Source: Pelagibius litoralis (GTDB lineage Bacteria > Pseudomonadota > Alphaproteobacteria > Kiloniellales > DSM-21159). From it: a stretch of 46,856 nt of DNA. The notes beneath the pieces were generated by a model that saw nothing but the letters and a program-made list of their open reading frames with translations, ran no database searches and was not told where the DNA came from. Location of the stretch: NCBI GenBank assembly GCA_029287455.1, contig JARFRB010000006.1, forward strand, positions 1 to 46,856. The letters run 5' to 3'. This document shows, in pieces, positions 32,662-41,220 of the stretch (its first letter is position 1; each line of letters begins with the position of its first letter). A program made the translations under genes and the position numbers.

Positions 32662-33873
32662 ATGAGTGCGAACACCGAGGCTCTTGGCACCGAAACCGTG
32701 CAACCCAAGTCGTTGCGGCTTCTTCAGGGATTGGCCAAGCACATCTTGCGGGGCCGCTTGATGTTGCGCCTGCCGGACGGCAGTCAGCAGGTCTTCGAAG
32801 GCCCCGAACCCGGCCCGAGCGCCGAATTGCACGTGATCCGGCCCCGCTTCGTGCGGCGTGTCCTGACCGGCGGTTCCACGGGGTTCGCCGAGACCTATCT
32901 CGACGGCGACTGCGATACGCTCGACCTGGCGGCCTTTCTGGAACTCGCGGCGCTGAACTACGATGCATGGGAAAGGATCGTCGACAGAAAGCCGGTCTAC
33001 CGGTTTGCGCTGCGGCTTCTGCATATCATGCGCCCGAACACCCGCAGGGGCGCAAAGCGCAACATCGCCAAGCACTACGATCTTGGCAACGACTTCTACC
33101 GCCTCTGGCTAGACGAGACCATGACCTACTCCTCGGCCGTATTCGACGCGCCGGAAACCAGCCTGAACGAAGCTCAGCACAACAAGTACCGCCGCATCGC
33201 CCAGTCGGCCGGCCTGCGGCCCGACGGCCACGTGCTTGAGATCGGTTGCGGCTGGGGGGGATTCGCGGAGTTCGCGGCCCGGGAGATCGGTGCCCGCGTG
33301 ACCGCGGTCACAATCTCCGACGCCCAGTTCGCCTACGCCAAGGAACGAATCCAGCGTGCCGGCCTAAACGAAAGGGTCGAGATCCGGCGCCAGGACTATC
33401 GCGATATCGATGGCACCTACGACCACATCGCCTCCATCGAAATGTTCGAGGCGGTTGGCGAGCGCTATTGGCCGGTCTTCTTCTCGAAACTGCGCGAGCG
33501 CTTGAAGCCAGGGGGGCAAGCGGCCTTGCAGGTCATCACCATCGCCGACGAATTCTTCGAGCAATACCGCCGCAGCACGGATTTCATACAGCGCCACATC
33601 TTCCCGGGCGGCATGCTGCCCTCCCCGGACGTGCTCAAGCGGCAAGTGCGCCAGGCGGGCTTGGACGTGCGGCAAGACAACGGCTTCGGCCTGGATTACG
33701 CGCGCACTCTGGCGGATTGGCACCGGCGTTTCGACGCCGCCTGGCCGCAGATCGCCACCCTGGGCTACGACGAGCGCTTCGCCCGGATGTGGCGCTACTA
33801 TCTCGCCTACTGCAAGGCAGGGTTCCTGACTGGCCGGATCGACGTGCGGCAGATCGCGCTGACTCACGGCTAA
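32662..33873 (+). CDS. cfa: Cyclopropane-fatty-acyl-phospholipid synthase family methyltransferase
   Basis: Enzymes of this family move a methyl group from S-adenosylmethionine to the double bond of an acyl chain in a phospholipid, giving a cyclopropane or methyl-branched chain. The 403-residue product has KHYDLGNDFYRLWLDETMTY, the SAM-binding VLEIGCGWGG (191-200), the Glu-containing IASIEMFEAVGERYW and the late blocks QRHIFPGGMLPS and RMWRYYLAYCKAGF. ATG 32662 gives the usual length. With DUF1365 and the FAD oxidoreductase it could make an oxidised or furan-type fatty acid instead of a plain cyclopropane; this is inference. Confidence 0.9.
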   Translation: MSANTEALGTETVQPKSLRLLQGLAKHILRGRLMLRLPDGSQQVFEGPEPGPSAELHVIRPRFVRRVLTGGSTGFAETYLDGDCDTLDLAAFLELAALNYDAWERIVDRKPVYRFALRLLHIMRPNTRRGAKRNIAKHYDLGNDFYRLWLDETMTYSSAVFDAPETSLNEAQHNKYRRIAQSAGLRPDGHVLEIGCGWGGFAEFAAREIGARVTAVTISDAQFAYAKERIQRAGLNERVEIRRQDYRDIDGTYDHIASIEMFEAVGERYWPVFFSKLRERLKPGGQAALQVITIADEFFEQYRRSTDFIQRHIFPGGMLPSPDVLKRQVRQAGLDVRQDNGFGLDYARTLADWHRRFDAAWPQIATLGYDERFARMWRYYLAYCKAGFLTGRIDVRQIALTHG

Positions 33874-33888
33874 GGGAAACCCCTCTTC

Positions 33889-35229
33889 TTGAAACCGGCC
33901 AAGGATCCGGCGCGGCTGCCGGCGCGCGAGCTGCTGGCATACGGTCTGCCCGGCCTACCGCTGGCGGCCTTGCAGCTTCCGCTCTTCATTTTTCTGCCGG
34001 CCTACTACGCGGAAGGCCTGGGGGTTGGCTTCGCGGCGGTGGGGGCTGTCTTGCTGGCCGCACGCCTCTTCGACGTGGTGACCGATCCCCTGGTGGGCCT
34101 GCTTTCGGACCGCTTAAACAGCCGCATCGGGCGGCGCAAGCCGTGGATTTTGCTGGGCACGCCGGTCTTACTGGTCGCGAGCTGGGCCCTCTTCGTGCCA
34201 CCCGAGGGAATTGCCTGGCCCTACCTCCTGATCTGGACCATGGCGATTTACCTCGCCGGGACCTTCGTGTTGCTGCCCTATCAGGCTTGGGGGGCCGAGC
34301 TTTCGCCCGATTATCACGAACGCAGCCGCATTAGCGCCGCCCGCGAGGTCTGCGTCGTCATCGGCACCTTGGCGGCTGTGGGCATACCCCCGCTGATCGC
34401 CGGCGATCCGGGCGGCTCCCTCGAGTTGATCGCTTGGGGCCTGACCTTCGCCCTGCCGGCCGCCGTCGCCATTGCCCTTTGGCGGGTGCGCGAGCCCGCG
34501 CAGCCCGCGCGCCTGGCCCAGCCGCGGGTGCAAACCTGGCGGATTCTGCTGTCAAACGGGCCGTTTCGGCGCCTGATCGCCGCCTATCTCTTGAACGGGA
34601 TCGCGAACGGTCTGCCCGCGACCCTCTTCATCCTCTTCGTGACGCGGGTTCTGGAGCTTCCGCAAGAGGTCTGGGTGGGGCCGCTGCTCGCGATTTACTT
34701 TCTCTGCGGGATTCTAGCGGCCCCGGTCTGGGTGCGGCTGTCCGCGCGGTATGGCAAGCACCGGGTCTGGATCGGCGCAATGATCTGGGCCTGCTGCATC
34801 TTCGTTTGGGTGCCGCTGCTCGGGCCCGGAGACGCTTGGTGGTTCCTTGCGATCTGCATCCTGACAGGAATTAGCCTGGGGGCGGATTTGGTCTTGCCCG
34901 CCTCCATGCAAGCCGATGTGGTCGATCTCGACACACTTCGCTCGGGCCGCCGCAGGGCCGGCCTCTACTTCGCGCTTTGGGGGATGGCCACGAAGCTGGC
35001 ACTCGCCCTGGCGGTGGGTATTGCCTTCCCCATCCTCGGGCTGGCGGGCTTTGACGAGCAGAGCGGGGCCTCCTCGCCTTTCGGGCTTCTGGTGCTCGCC
35101 TTGCTCTATTCCATTGTGCCCGTGGCCTTCAAGCTTGCGGCCATATGGCTCACCGCCGGCTATCCGCTGACAGCCGCCAAGCAAAAACAGATCCGCGTAC
35201 TGATCGAAAAGCGCGCCGCCCGCGTATAA
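33889..35229 (+). CDS. MFS transporter of the MelB/GPH type
   Basis: The 446-residue product has about twelve membrane segments and the cytoplasmic loop motif DVVTDPLVGLLSDR followed by GRRKPWILLG, typical of glycoside-pentoside-hexuronide/cation symporter relatives (MFS_2), a group that also contains lipid transporters. The start is TTG 33889 (MKPAKDPARLPARE), 15 bases after the methyltransferase stop; no ATG fits. Its place in a lipid-modifying operon makes a lipid or lipid-precursor substrate plausible, but nothing in the sequence proves it. Confidence 0.88.
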   Translation: MKPAKDPARLPARELLAYGLPGLPLAALQLPLFIFLPAYYAEGLGVGFAAVGAVLLAARLFDVVTDPLVGLLSDRLNSRIGRRKPWILLGTPVLLVASWALFVPPEGIAWPYLLIWTMAIYLAGTFVLLPYQAWGAELSPDYHERSRISAAREVCVVIGTLAAVGIPPLIAGDPGGSLELIAWGLTFALPAAVAIALWRVREPAQPARLAQPRVQTWRILLSNGPFRRLIAAYLLNGIANGLPATLFILFVTRVLELPQEVWVGPLLAIYFLCGILAAPVWVRLSARYGKHRVWIGAMIWACCIFVWVPLLGPGDAWWFLAICILTGISLGADLVLPASMQADVVDLDTLRSGRRRAGLYFALWGMATKLALALAVGIAFPILGLAGFDEQSGASSPFGLLVLALLYSIVPVAFKLAAIWLTAGYPLTAAKQKQIRVLIEKRAARV

Positions 35230-35274
35230 GCCTTTAGTTAGGACGAACCACGCTTCAAGTCGCGAGGATAACAA

Positions 35275-35856
35275 ATGCGGCGACGCCTATTCGTATGTGG
35301 GCTTGTAATCGGCTTATTGGCAGGATGCACAGAGATGAAACCAGAGGATTTCGCAGGTAAAGAACCGAAATTGGTGCTTGAGGAATATTTCGCCGGGCAC
35401 ACCAAGGCCCATGGAATATTCGAGGATCGCTTTGGGACGCTGCGCCGCCAGTTCGTTGTCGACATCAACGGTACCTGGGACGGCGAAACCCTGGTGCTGG
35501 AGGAAGACTTCGTCTACTCCGACGGCGAAACCGACCGCCGGGTCTGGACCCTGCGCAAGCAGGACGACAACACCTACATCGGCACCGCCAACGATGTGCT
35601 GACGCCGACCACCATGAAGGTCTTCGGCAACGCCATGAACTTCCGCTACAACGTCGATCTGAAGACGAGTGACGGCACGCTGAACGTCCGCTTCAACGAC
35701 TGGATGTTTTTGCAGCCGGACGGGGTGATGATCAACCGGGCGCGCGTCAGCAAGTGGGGCATCGCCCTGGGCGAGGCAACGATCACCTTCAGCAAGCCCG
35801 CCCAAAGCAATCAGGAAACCGCCGAACTGGAGGTCTCCCGGACAGCGGCAGAGTAG
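35275..35856 (+). CDS. DUF3833 lipoprotein
   Basis: The 193-residue product has a lipoprotein signal with lipobox LLAGC at residues 15-19, so it is probably anchored to a membrane. The body follows the DUF3833 pattern: YFAGHTKAHGIFEDRFGTLR, FVVDINGTWDGETLVLEEDF, DGETDRRVWTLRKQ and NDWMFLQPDGVMINRARVSK. Function unknown; it is a regular member of photolyase and cyclopropane-synthase gene clusters. ATG 35275 is the only start giving the signal. It is the last gene of the plus-strand operon, and a terminator follows. Confidence 0.92.
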   Translation: MRRRLFVCGLVIGLLAGCTEMKPEDFAGKEPKLVLEEYFAGHTKAHGIFEDRFGTLRRQFVVDINGTWDGETLVLEEDFVYSDGETDRRVWTLRKQDDNTYIGTANDVLTPTTMKVFGNAMNFRYNVDLKTSDGTLNVRFNDWMFLQPDGVMINRARVSKWGIALGEATITFSKPAQSNQETAELEVSRTAAE

Positions 35857-35888
35857 CTAAAGCACCTTACTTCCCCATCCAAAACCTT

Positions 35889-35918
35889 AAAGGCCCCCTT
35901 CATCGGGGGCCTTTTTTT
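35889..35918 (+). terminator. Rho-independent terminator of the photolyase operon
   Basis: AGGCCCCC, loop TTCATC, GGGGGCCT, then a run of seven T. The stem is perfect. It lies about 35 bases after the DUF3833 stop and closes the plus-strand operon. Confidence 0.95.
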
Positions 35919-35972
35919 CCGTGCTGTAGGTCTGGCTTTACCGGATTTTCCGCGGGATGCCTCCCCCCATCC

Positions 35973-36743
35973 CTACTTGTTCGGGATCAGCCGCCGGGTG
36001 ATCAGGAAGAGGAGGCCGTAGGGCAGCGCGCGGAGCAGCTTCATGATGTAGGCGAAGCGGCGGGGGAAGATAATCTCAAAGCGGTCCTTGCCCAGGCCCC
36101 GGTAAAAGGCCTCTGCTGCGTCGTCCAATTCCATCAGGAAGGGCATGGGGAAGTCGTTCTTGTCGGTCAAGGGCGTGCGGACGAAGCCCGGATTGACGAG
36201 TTGCAGCGCCACGCCCTTGGCCTCGAGCTCCGGGCGCAACGCCTCGCAAAGGTTGATGACGCCGGCCTTGGTGAGGCCATAAGCGGCCCCGCTGGGAAGG
36301 CCGCAATAGCCCGCCAAGGAGGCCACCACCGCGATCCGCCCGCCGCCGCGCGCGATCATGCGGGACATCATGGGCGTCAAGCAGTTGGCGGTGCCCATGA
36401 CATTGAGCTCTACCAGGGTGCGCAAGCCCTTCAGGTCGAAATCGTCGGCACCCATGGGAATGTGGGTCCCGGCATTCAGCACCGCTTGGCCGATCGGCCC
36501 CAGACCCGCCTCCAGCTCCTCGACACAAGCTTCCACCGCCTCGGCGTCCGTGACGTCGAGCGGTGCAGGATGGATGACGCCCGGCAAGGTTTCGGCTTCG
36601 GCGGCAAGAGCCTCCAAGGCCTCTTTGCCCCGGGCCGAGGCGGCAACCGTGGCGCCGGCCTTCGCGTAGCGCAGCGCGAGCGCGCGCCCGATGCCGGTGC
36701 TGGCGCCGGTGATCCAGACGATGTCGCGGGAATCTTGGGACAT
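35973..36743 (-). CDS. Short-chain dehydrogenase/reductase
   Basis: The 256-residue product has the Rossmann motif TGASTGIGRALALRYAKAG, the NAG motif (VLNAGTHIP), and the catalytic triad with Ser in VVASLAGYCGLP and YGLTKAG (Tyr and Lys). The C-terminal end is hydrophobic and basic (LLRALPYGLLFLITRRLIP), which suggests membrane association, as seen in SDRs acting on lipids. The start is ATG 36743 (MSQDSRDIVW); an in-frame ATG at 36770 is possible. It converges with the photolyase operon and is the last of three minus-strand genes. Confidence 0.9.
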   Translation of the reverse strand: MSQDSRDIVWITGASTGIGRALALRYAKAGATVAASARGKEALEALAAEAETLPGVIHPAPLDVTDAEAVEACVEELEAGLGPIGQAVLNAGTHIPMGADDFDLKGLRTLVELNVMGTANCLTPMMSRMIARGGGRIAVVASLAGYCGLPSGAAYGLTKAGVINLCEALRPELEAKGVALQLVNPGFVRTPLTDKNDFPMPFLMELDDAAEAFYRGLGKDRFEIIFPRRFAYIMKLLRALPYGLLFLITRRLIPNK

Positions 36744-36757
36744 GTCACTCTCTTTCG

Positions 36758-36781
36758 CGCGGCGGGTCACCCGGCCGCGCG
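36758..36781 (-). other. GC-rich hairpin between the DUF6134 and SDR genes
   Basis: GCGCGGC and GCCGCGC flank an inner GGGT/ACCC pair, forming an imperfect hairpin just upstream of the SDR start. No T-run follows, so a terminator role is doubtful. Confidence 0.35.
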
Positions 36782-36810
36782 CTTAGCTCGAAACTAAAGG
36801 TTGGCGGGGC

Positions 36811-37560
36811 TTAGCGGTTGGCGCTTTGGACCTCGTCGAGGGGGCTTTCGAGAACGTACTCGACCTCGCTGCCCTTTGCCTCGAAAGCTGTTTTCACCCA
36901 GGCCCCGGATTCGGTGTACCAGGTTTCCAGCGCAAGTTCGCCAGTCGTGCCGTAGCGGGTGGCGAGAACGCTGCCGTCCACCACCTCCACCTGCTCCTCC
37001 GCGACGGGGCGGGTTTCCACCTCGATCAGGCGGCCGTCTTGTGTGTTCAGCACTTGGCTCTGCTCGACGAAACGGGGGTTCCAATAGCTGGTCGGGATAA
37101 CGTCGGCCGGGGCCGTGTAGCTTCCCGAAGTTGACGCGACGGCAAAGCCCTCGGCGGTTGCCTCGCCCTTCACCCAGAAGCGGTCGCCATCGTTGTCGGT
37201 CGCCGTCTCGATCGAGATCAAACGCCCGTCGCGCCAAACCTCATGATTTCGGTGCTCGTAGCGAAAGAGCGTGACGAAGGCGAGGCCCACTTCCAGGTCG
37301 ATCGCGATTTTGACATGCAGGTCCTCGCCCCGCTCCTCGAACGCGATCGAGTGCCTGCCCATCGGCGAGCCTTCGCGCAGAACCTCGAAGCCGATCTCGC
37401 CCAGGCCCGGAACCTTCGCCATCAGGCCAGCCGTCGTACCGCCCAGCATCGCGGCGGCCAACAATCCCATACCGGCCGCGCCAAGCAACCGGCACCGCGG
37501 CAGTTTCTTCTCATAAGAGATCATTGTATCGGACCCTCTCATGCTCTTGCTGATGTTCAT
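36811..37560 (-). CDS. DUF6134 exported protein
   Basis: The 249-residue product has an N-terminal hydrophobic segment after a basic start (LLGAAGMGLLAAAMLGGTTA), so it is exported or membrane anchored. The rest is beta-rich: GEIGFEVLREGSPMGRHSIA, VGLAFVTLFRYEHRNHEVWR, VIPTSYWNPRFVEQSQVLNT. This is the DUF6134 pattern, of unknown function, perhaps a lipid or polyketide-type binding barrel. ATG 37560 overlaps the stop of the upstream SDR gene by four bases. Confidence 0.8.
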   Translation of the reverse strand: MNISKSMRGSDTMISYEKKLPRCRLLGAAGMGLLAAAMLGGTTAGLMAKVPGLGEIGFEVLREGSPMGRHSIAFEERGEDLHVKIAIDLEVGLAFVTLFRYEHRNHEVWRDGRLISIETATDNDGDRFWVKGEATAEGFAVASTSGSYTAPADVIPTSYWNPRFVEQSQVLNTQDGRLIEVETRPVAEEQVEVVDGSVLATRYGTTGELALETWYTESGAWVKTAFEAKGSEVEYVLESPLDEVQSANR

Positions 37561-38279
37561 GTTCTCAACACTCCGCGCCCGCCATCGACAGAAATAACCT
37601 GTCCGGTGACGTAGGAGCCCCCAGGCGAAAGCAACAAAGCGGCCATGGCCGCGACGTCGTCCGCTTCGCCAAGCCGACCCAAGGGGTGCATCCGGGCCAG
37701 GCCTTTGGCCATGGCTTCATTGCGTGTTAGCGGCTCGGCGAGCGGCGTGCGCGTCAGGGTGGGCGCGATGGCATTCACCCGGACCTTGGGCGCGAGCTCC
37801 GCTGCCAAGGCATGGGTCAGCCCCTCGATCCCGCCCTTCGCGGCCGAGATCACCGAATGGGAGGCAAAGCCCTGGGCGACGGCCACGGTGGAAAACAGCA
37901 AAATCGCGCCGTTCGCCTTCGCCAAGGCCGGCGCCGCCGCCTTTGCGGCCATGGCCGCGCCGAGCACGTTAAGCCGGAAGGCGTCCAGGTAATCCTCCGC
38001 CCTCGCCTGCTTCAGGGGCTTCAAGGCAATCGACCCGACGCAATACGCCAAACCGGCCAAGCCATCGGCGGATTCCGCTTCGCCAACCACCCTCTCCACC
38101 TGCGCAACATCCATCACATCGCAGGTCGTCCAAGAGCAACCAAGCTCCGCGGCCAAGGCGGCCAAGCGAGCCTCGTCACGCGCGGCGATATGTACGTTCT
38201 CGCCGGCCGCCACCAGGCGGCGCGCAAGCGCCGACCCAATGCCGCCGGTCCCTCCAAAGATCAAAATCGCTGGTTTCAT
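37557..38279 (-). CDS. Short-chain dehydrogenase-like protein lacking the catalytic tyrosine
   Basis: The 240-residue product has the nucleotide motif IFGGTGGIGSALARRLVAAG and the overall SDR layout to the C-terminal SYVTGQVISVDGG. In the active site the Lys is present (ISAAKGG), but the residue four places before it, normally Tyr, is Ile (codon ATC). The Ser site is STVAVAQGF. Without Tyr, ordinary SDR catalysis is not expected; it may use another acid or act as a binding partner. The start is ATG 38279. It heads a minus-strand set with DUF6134 and the other SDR. Confidence 0.88.
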   Translation of the reverse strand: MKPAILIFGGTGGIGSALARRLVAAGENVHIAARDEARLAALAAELGCSWTTCDVMDVAQVERVVGEAESADGLAGLAYCVGSIALKPLKQARAEDYLDAFRLNVLGAAMAAKAAAPALAKANGAILLFSTVAVAQGFASHSVISAAKGGIEGLTHALAAELAPKVRVNAIAPTLTRTPLAEPLTRNEAMAKGLARMHPLGRLGEADDVAAMAALLLSPGGSYVTGQVISVDGGRGVLRT

Positions 38280-38493
38280 ATCGATACCTACGACATTGGC
38301 GGCGAGATAGATTTGTCGCGGTGAAAATATCCTTGCCGCGCATCACTTAAGGAGGAAGCGAGGAGCCAAGGCGAGGCGGGCGGAGCGACGCGGACGGCAA
38401 CATGGAAGCTTCATACTCTGGTAACACGAAGGTCAAACGCCGGCTCTATTGGAAAGGCCCGGATTCAACCCGCTCTAGGGGAGCATTAGACAG

Positions 38494-40494
38494 ATGGATA
38501 AGTTGGACTTGAACCAATTCTCCTGCCGTGCTGAGGCCTTCGAAGAGGCAGAGAACACCCCCAGCAATCCGACCGAAAACCTCACGTTCGGCGACATCGT
38601 GAACCGTCGCTTCGGCCGCCGCGACGTTCTGCGCGGCGCCTTGGCGGTGGGTGCTATCTCCACGCTCGCCGGCAGTATGGGCTTGCTCAGCGCCAAGAAA
38701 GCGCTGGCCAGCCAGCCGACCTTCAATTTCACCGAGATCGAGCACGGCGTGGACGAAACCCACCATATCGCGCCGGGCTACGACGCGGACATTCTGATCC
38801 GCTGGGGTGATCCCGTGGTGCCGGGCGCGCCTGCCTTCGACCCGATGAACCAGACAGCCGACGCGCAGGAAATTCAGTTCGGCTACAACAACGACTTCCT
38901 GGGCTACCTTGGCCTGCCCTACGGCTCGGACAGCTCCGAGAACGGCCTGCTCTGTGTTAACCACGAATACACCAGCGAAGAGGTCATGTTCCCGGGCATC
39001 GACCGCCAGGACAAGGACAAGGACTTCGCCGACATGACGCCCGAGCTGATCGCGATCGAGATGGCCGCGCACGGCGGCAGCGTCATCGAGATCAAGCGCG
39101 AGAACGGCAAGTGGGCCGTGGTCCCGGACTCCAAGTACAATCGCCGCATCTCGCCGCGCTCGACCGCGGTGGCCCTGACCGGTCCCGCCGCCGGCCACGA
39201 TCGCATGAAGACTTCCGCGGATTCCGAAGGGCGCACGGTGATCGGGACCCTGAACAACTGCGCCGGCGGTATGACCCCCTGGGGCACCTATTTGATGGCC
39301 GAGGAGAACTTCAACGGCTACTTCATGGGCGACCTGGAGGGCCACCCGGAAGCGCGCAACTACGACCGCTATGGACTGCCTGGCGGCTGGTATGCCTGGG
39401 GGCGCTTCGACAAGCGCTTCGACATCAATCAGGAACCGAACGAAGGCAACCGCTTCGGCTGGGTGGTCGAGGTTGATCCGCTTGATCCGACGTCGACGCC
39501 GCGGAAGCACACCGCCCTTGGCCGCTTCAAGCACGAAGGCGCCGAGACCATCGTCAACGGCGACGGCCGCATCGTGGTCTACATGGGCGACGACGAGCGT
39601 TTCGACTACCTCTACAAGTTCGTGACCGAGGGGACCTACGATCTCAATAACCGCGAGGCGAACTTCGACCTCTTGGAAAGCGGAACGCTTTATGTCGCCA
39701 AGTTCGACGAAGGCGGTGGCATGACCTGGATGCCGCTGATCTTCGGCGAAGGCCCGCTGACGGCGGCCAACGGCTTCGAAAGCCAGGCCGATGTTCTGAT
39801 CGAAACCCGCCTGGCCTCGGATCTCTTGGGCGCCACAAAGATGGACCGTCCGGAAGACGTGGAGCCCAACCCGGTCACCAACCGCGTCTACGTGATGCTC
39901 ACCAACAACACCAAGCGCAAGCCCGGCGACGAGAACCCGCCGAACCCGCGGGCGGAGAACGCCTTCGGCCACATCGTCGAGATCACTCCGCCCGACGGTG
40001 ACCACGCGGCCACCACCTCGGCATGGGAAATCCTCGTCAAGTGCGGCGATCCGAGCGTCGCGGAAATCGGGGCTGCCTGGAACCCGGCAACCAGCGAAAA
40101 CGGCTGGTTCGCGGCACCGGACAACAGCGCCGTGGATGCCCGCGGCCGCCTGTGGATCACCACCGATCAAGGTAGCGGCTGGTCCAAGAGCGGCACCGCC
40201 GACGGCGTCTGGGCTCTTGAAACCGATGGTGAGCTCAGGGGGACCGGCAAGATGTTCTTCCGCGTGCCCTTGGGGGCGGAGATGTGCGGTCCGCGCTTCA
40301 CGCCGGACAACACCGCCCTCTTCGTGGCGGTTCAGCATCCGGCGACGGACGGCGTCAAGAATTATCCGGGCTTCGAGCGCAACTCGACCTTCGAGGACCC
40401 GGCCACCCGCTGGCCCGACTTCAAGGACGGCATGCCGCCACGCCCCTCCGTCGTGGTCATCACCAAGCAAGGCGGTGGCGAAATCGGCGTCTGA
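38494..40494 (+). CDS. phoX: PhoX-type alkaline phosphatase (DUF839)
   Basis: PhoX is a Tat-exported, calcium- and iron-dependent phosphatase that frees phosphate from organic esters. The 666-residue product has the twin-arginine signal at residues 42-60 (RRDVLRGALAVGAISTLAGS). The mature protein has the family blocks LLCVNHEYTSEEVMFPG, LNNCAGGMTPWGTYLMAEEN, VNGDGRIVVYMGDDERFDYL and LWITTDQGSGWSKSG. The start is ATG 38494 with AGGGGAG eleven bases upstream. Phosphate control is expected, but I could not see a convincing Pho box. A hairpin terminator follows. Confidence 0.94.
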   Translation: MDKLDLNQFSCRAEAFEEAENTPSNPTENLTFGDIVNRRFGRRDVLRGALAVGAISTLAGSMGLLSAKKALASQPTFNFTEIEHGVDETHHIAPGYDADILIRWGDPVVPGAPAFDPMNQTADAQEIQFGYNNDFLGYLGLPYGSDSSENGLLCVNHEYTSEEVMFPGIDRQDKDKDFADMTPELIAIEMAAHGGSVIEIKRENGKWAVVPDSKYNRRISPRSTAVALTGPAAGHDRMKTSADSEGRTVIGTLNNCAGGMTPWGTYLMAEENFNGYFMGDLEGHPEARNYDRYGLPGGWYAWGRFDKRFDINQEPNEGNRFGWVVEVDPLDPTSTPRKHTALGRFKHEGAETIVNGDGRIVVYMGDDERFDYLYKFVTEGTYDLNNREANFDLLESGTLYVAKFDEGGGMTWMPLIFGEGPLTAANGFESQADVLIETRLASDLLGATKMDRPEDVEPNPVTNRVYVMLTNNTKRKPGDENPPNPRAENAFGHIVEITPPDGDHAATTSAWEILVKCGDPSVAEIGAAWNPATSENGWFAAPDNSAVDARGRLWITTDQGSGWSKSGTADGVWALETDGELRGTGKMFFRVPLGAEMCGPRFTPDNTALFVAVQHPATDGVKNYPGFERNSTFEDPATRWPDFKDGMPPRPSVVVITKQGGGEIGV

Positions 40495-40520
40495 CCCCGC
40501 GGGTTAGCGCTTAGGGTCGA

Positions 40521-40552
40521 GGGCGGTCGCCCAGGAAGCGGCCGCCCTTTTC
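40521..40552 (+). terminator. Rho-independent terminator of phoX
   Basis: GGGCGGTCGC pairs with GCGGCCGCCC (one G-U pair) around a 7-base loop and is followed by TTTTCTT. It lies about 30 bases after the phoX stop. Confidence 0.85.
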
Positions 40553-40554
40553 TT

Positions 40555-40632
40555 CGTCAATGCGAGGAGAAGCTGCCCCTTCTTTCCGTCATCGCGAGCC
40601 GAAGCCCGCCTTTCGTCATTGCGGGCCGAAGG
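40555..40632 (+). repeat. Three short interspersed copies of a CGTCATTGCGAG-type element
   Basis: CGTCAATGCGAGGAGAAGC (40555), CGTCATCGCGAGCCGAAGC (40587) and CGTCATTGCGGGCCGAAGG (40614) share most positions, spaced about 30 bases apart. Similar CGTCATTGCGAG strings are common intergenic repeats in proteobacteria. They lie between the phoX terminator and hspQ. Confidence 0.6.
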
Positions 40633-40693
40633 CGCGGCAATGACTGAATGGGGGGGTCCCTCGCAACGAGGGTGGAGATGCCGCCTTGAAAAC

Positions 40694-41011
40694 CTACTGT
40701 GGCGCCTTTCGCAACAGGTAGCGGCCCTCGACGAAGCGGTCGAAGAAGCGGCCAAGAGCCGGATGATCTACCTGGGTGCGCACCTCGTCCGCATCCAAGT
40801 GCCGCTCGGCAACATAGGTCATGTGGGTCGCCCCATCGACGAGCACGTGGTACCAGGGGCTGTTCTTGGGCGGGCGCGAGCGCGCCATCATGTCGTACCA
40901 GTCCTCGGTCCCATCGAAGACCGGATCCACGTCCACCACGACCCCGCGATAGCCAAACTTGCGATGTTCGACCAAATCGCCGACCCGGAAGCTGGGCTTG
41001 GTGACGGTCAC
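40694..41011 (-). CDS. hspQ: Heat shock protein HspQ (hemimethylated-DNA-binding family)
   Basis: HspQ modulates proteolysis and was first described as a hemimethylated-DNA-binding protein. The 105-residue product has the family pattern: FRVGDLVEHRKFGYRGVVVD, VDPVFDGTEDWY, PWYHVLVDGATHMTYVAERH and LDADEVRTQVDHPALGRFF. The start is GTG 41011, overlapping the stop of the small gene upstream (GTGA), with GGGGAGGG before it. Confidence 0.93.
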   Translation of the reverse strand: MTVTKPSFRVGDLVEHRKFGYRGVVVDVDPVFDGTEDWYDMMARSRPPKNSPWYHVLVDGATHMTYVAERHLDADEVRTQVDHPALGRFFDRFVEGRYLLRKAPQ

Positions 41012-41220
41012 GATCCCTCCCCCTTATCGAAGCGGCGGCGCATGCGGCCGACCATCCGCCCAGCGAAGCGCGCCGGGTCCGACAGCGGGCTCTGGGTCTC
41101 GGCGATTTCGCGCCAATCCTGTCCCGCTCCCTTGGCGAGGTCGACCGCGCGGGCGCGGACCTTCGGATCGTTCGCGGCGCGGCGCGCGGCCTCGCGCAAG
41201 AGCAATCGCAAAATCGCCAC
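41008..41220 (-). CDS. Small hypothetical protein coupled to hspQ
   Basis: A 70-residue, very basic, helical protein (AILRLLLREAARRAANDPKV; RFAGRMVGRMRRRFDKGEGS). Family not recognised with certainty. It starts at GTG 41220 with a clear AGGAGG seven to ten bases upstream, and its stop overlaps the hspQ start, which supports it as a real gene. It may bind nucleic acid or a membrane surface; that is a guess from charge. Confidence 0.7.
   Translation of the reverse strand: MAILRLLLREAARRAANDPKVRARAVDLAKGAGQDWREIAETQSPLSDPARFAGRMVGRMRRRFDKGEGS

Noticed and set aside
38300-38493. Possible Pho box before phoX (CTTCATACTCTGGTAACA)
   Set aside because: Too many mismatches to CTGTCAT-type repeats to support it.
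38446-40470. A 674-codon open frame opposite phoX
   Set aside because: It is the exact antisense of a strongly conserved PhoX gene, has no family pattern, and long antisense frames are common in GC-rich DNA.
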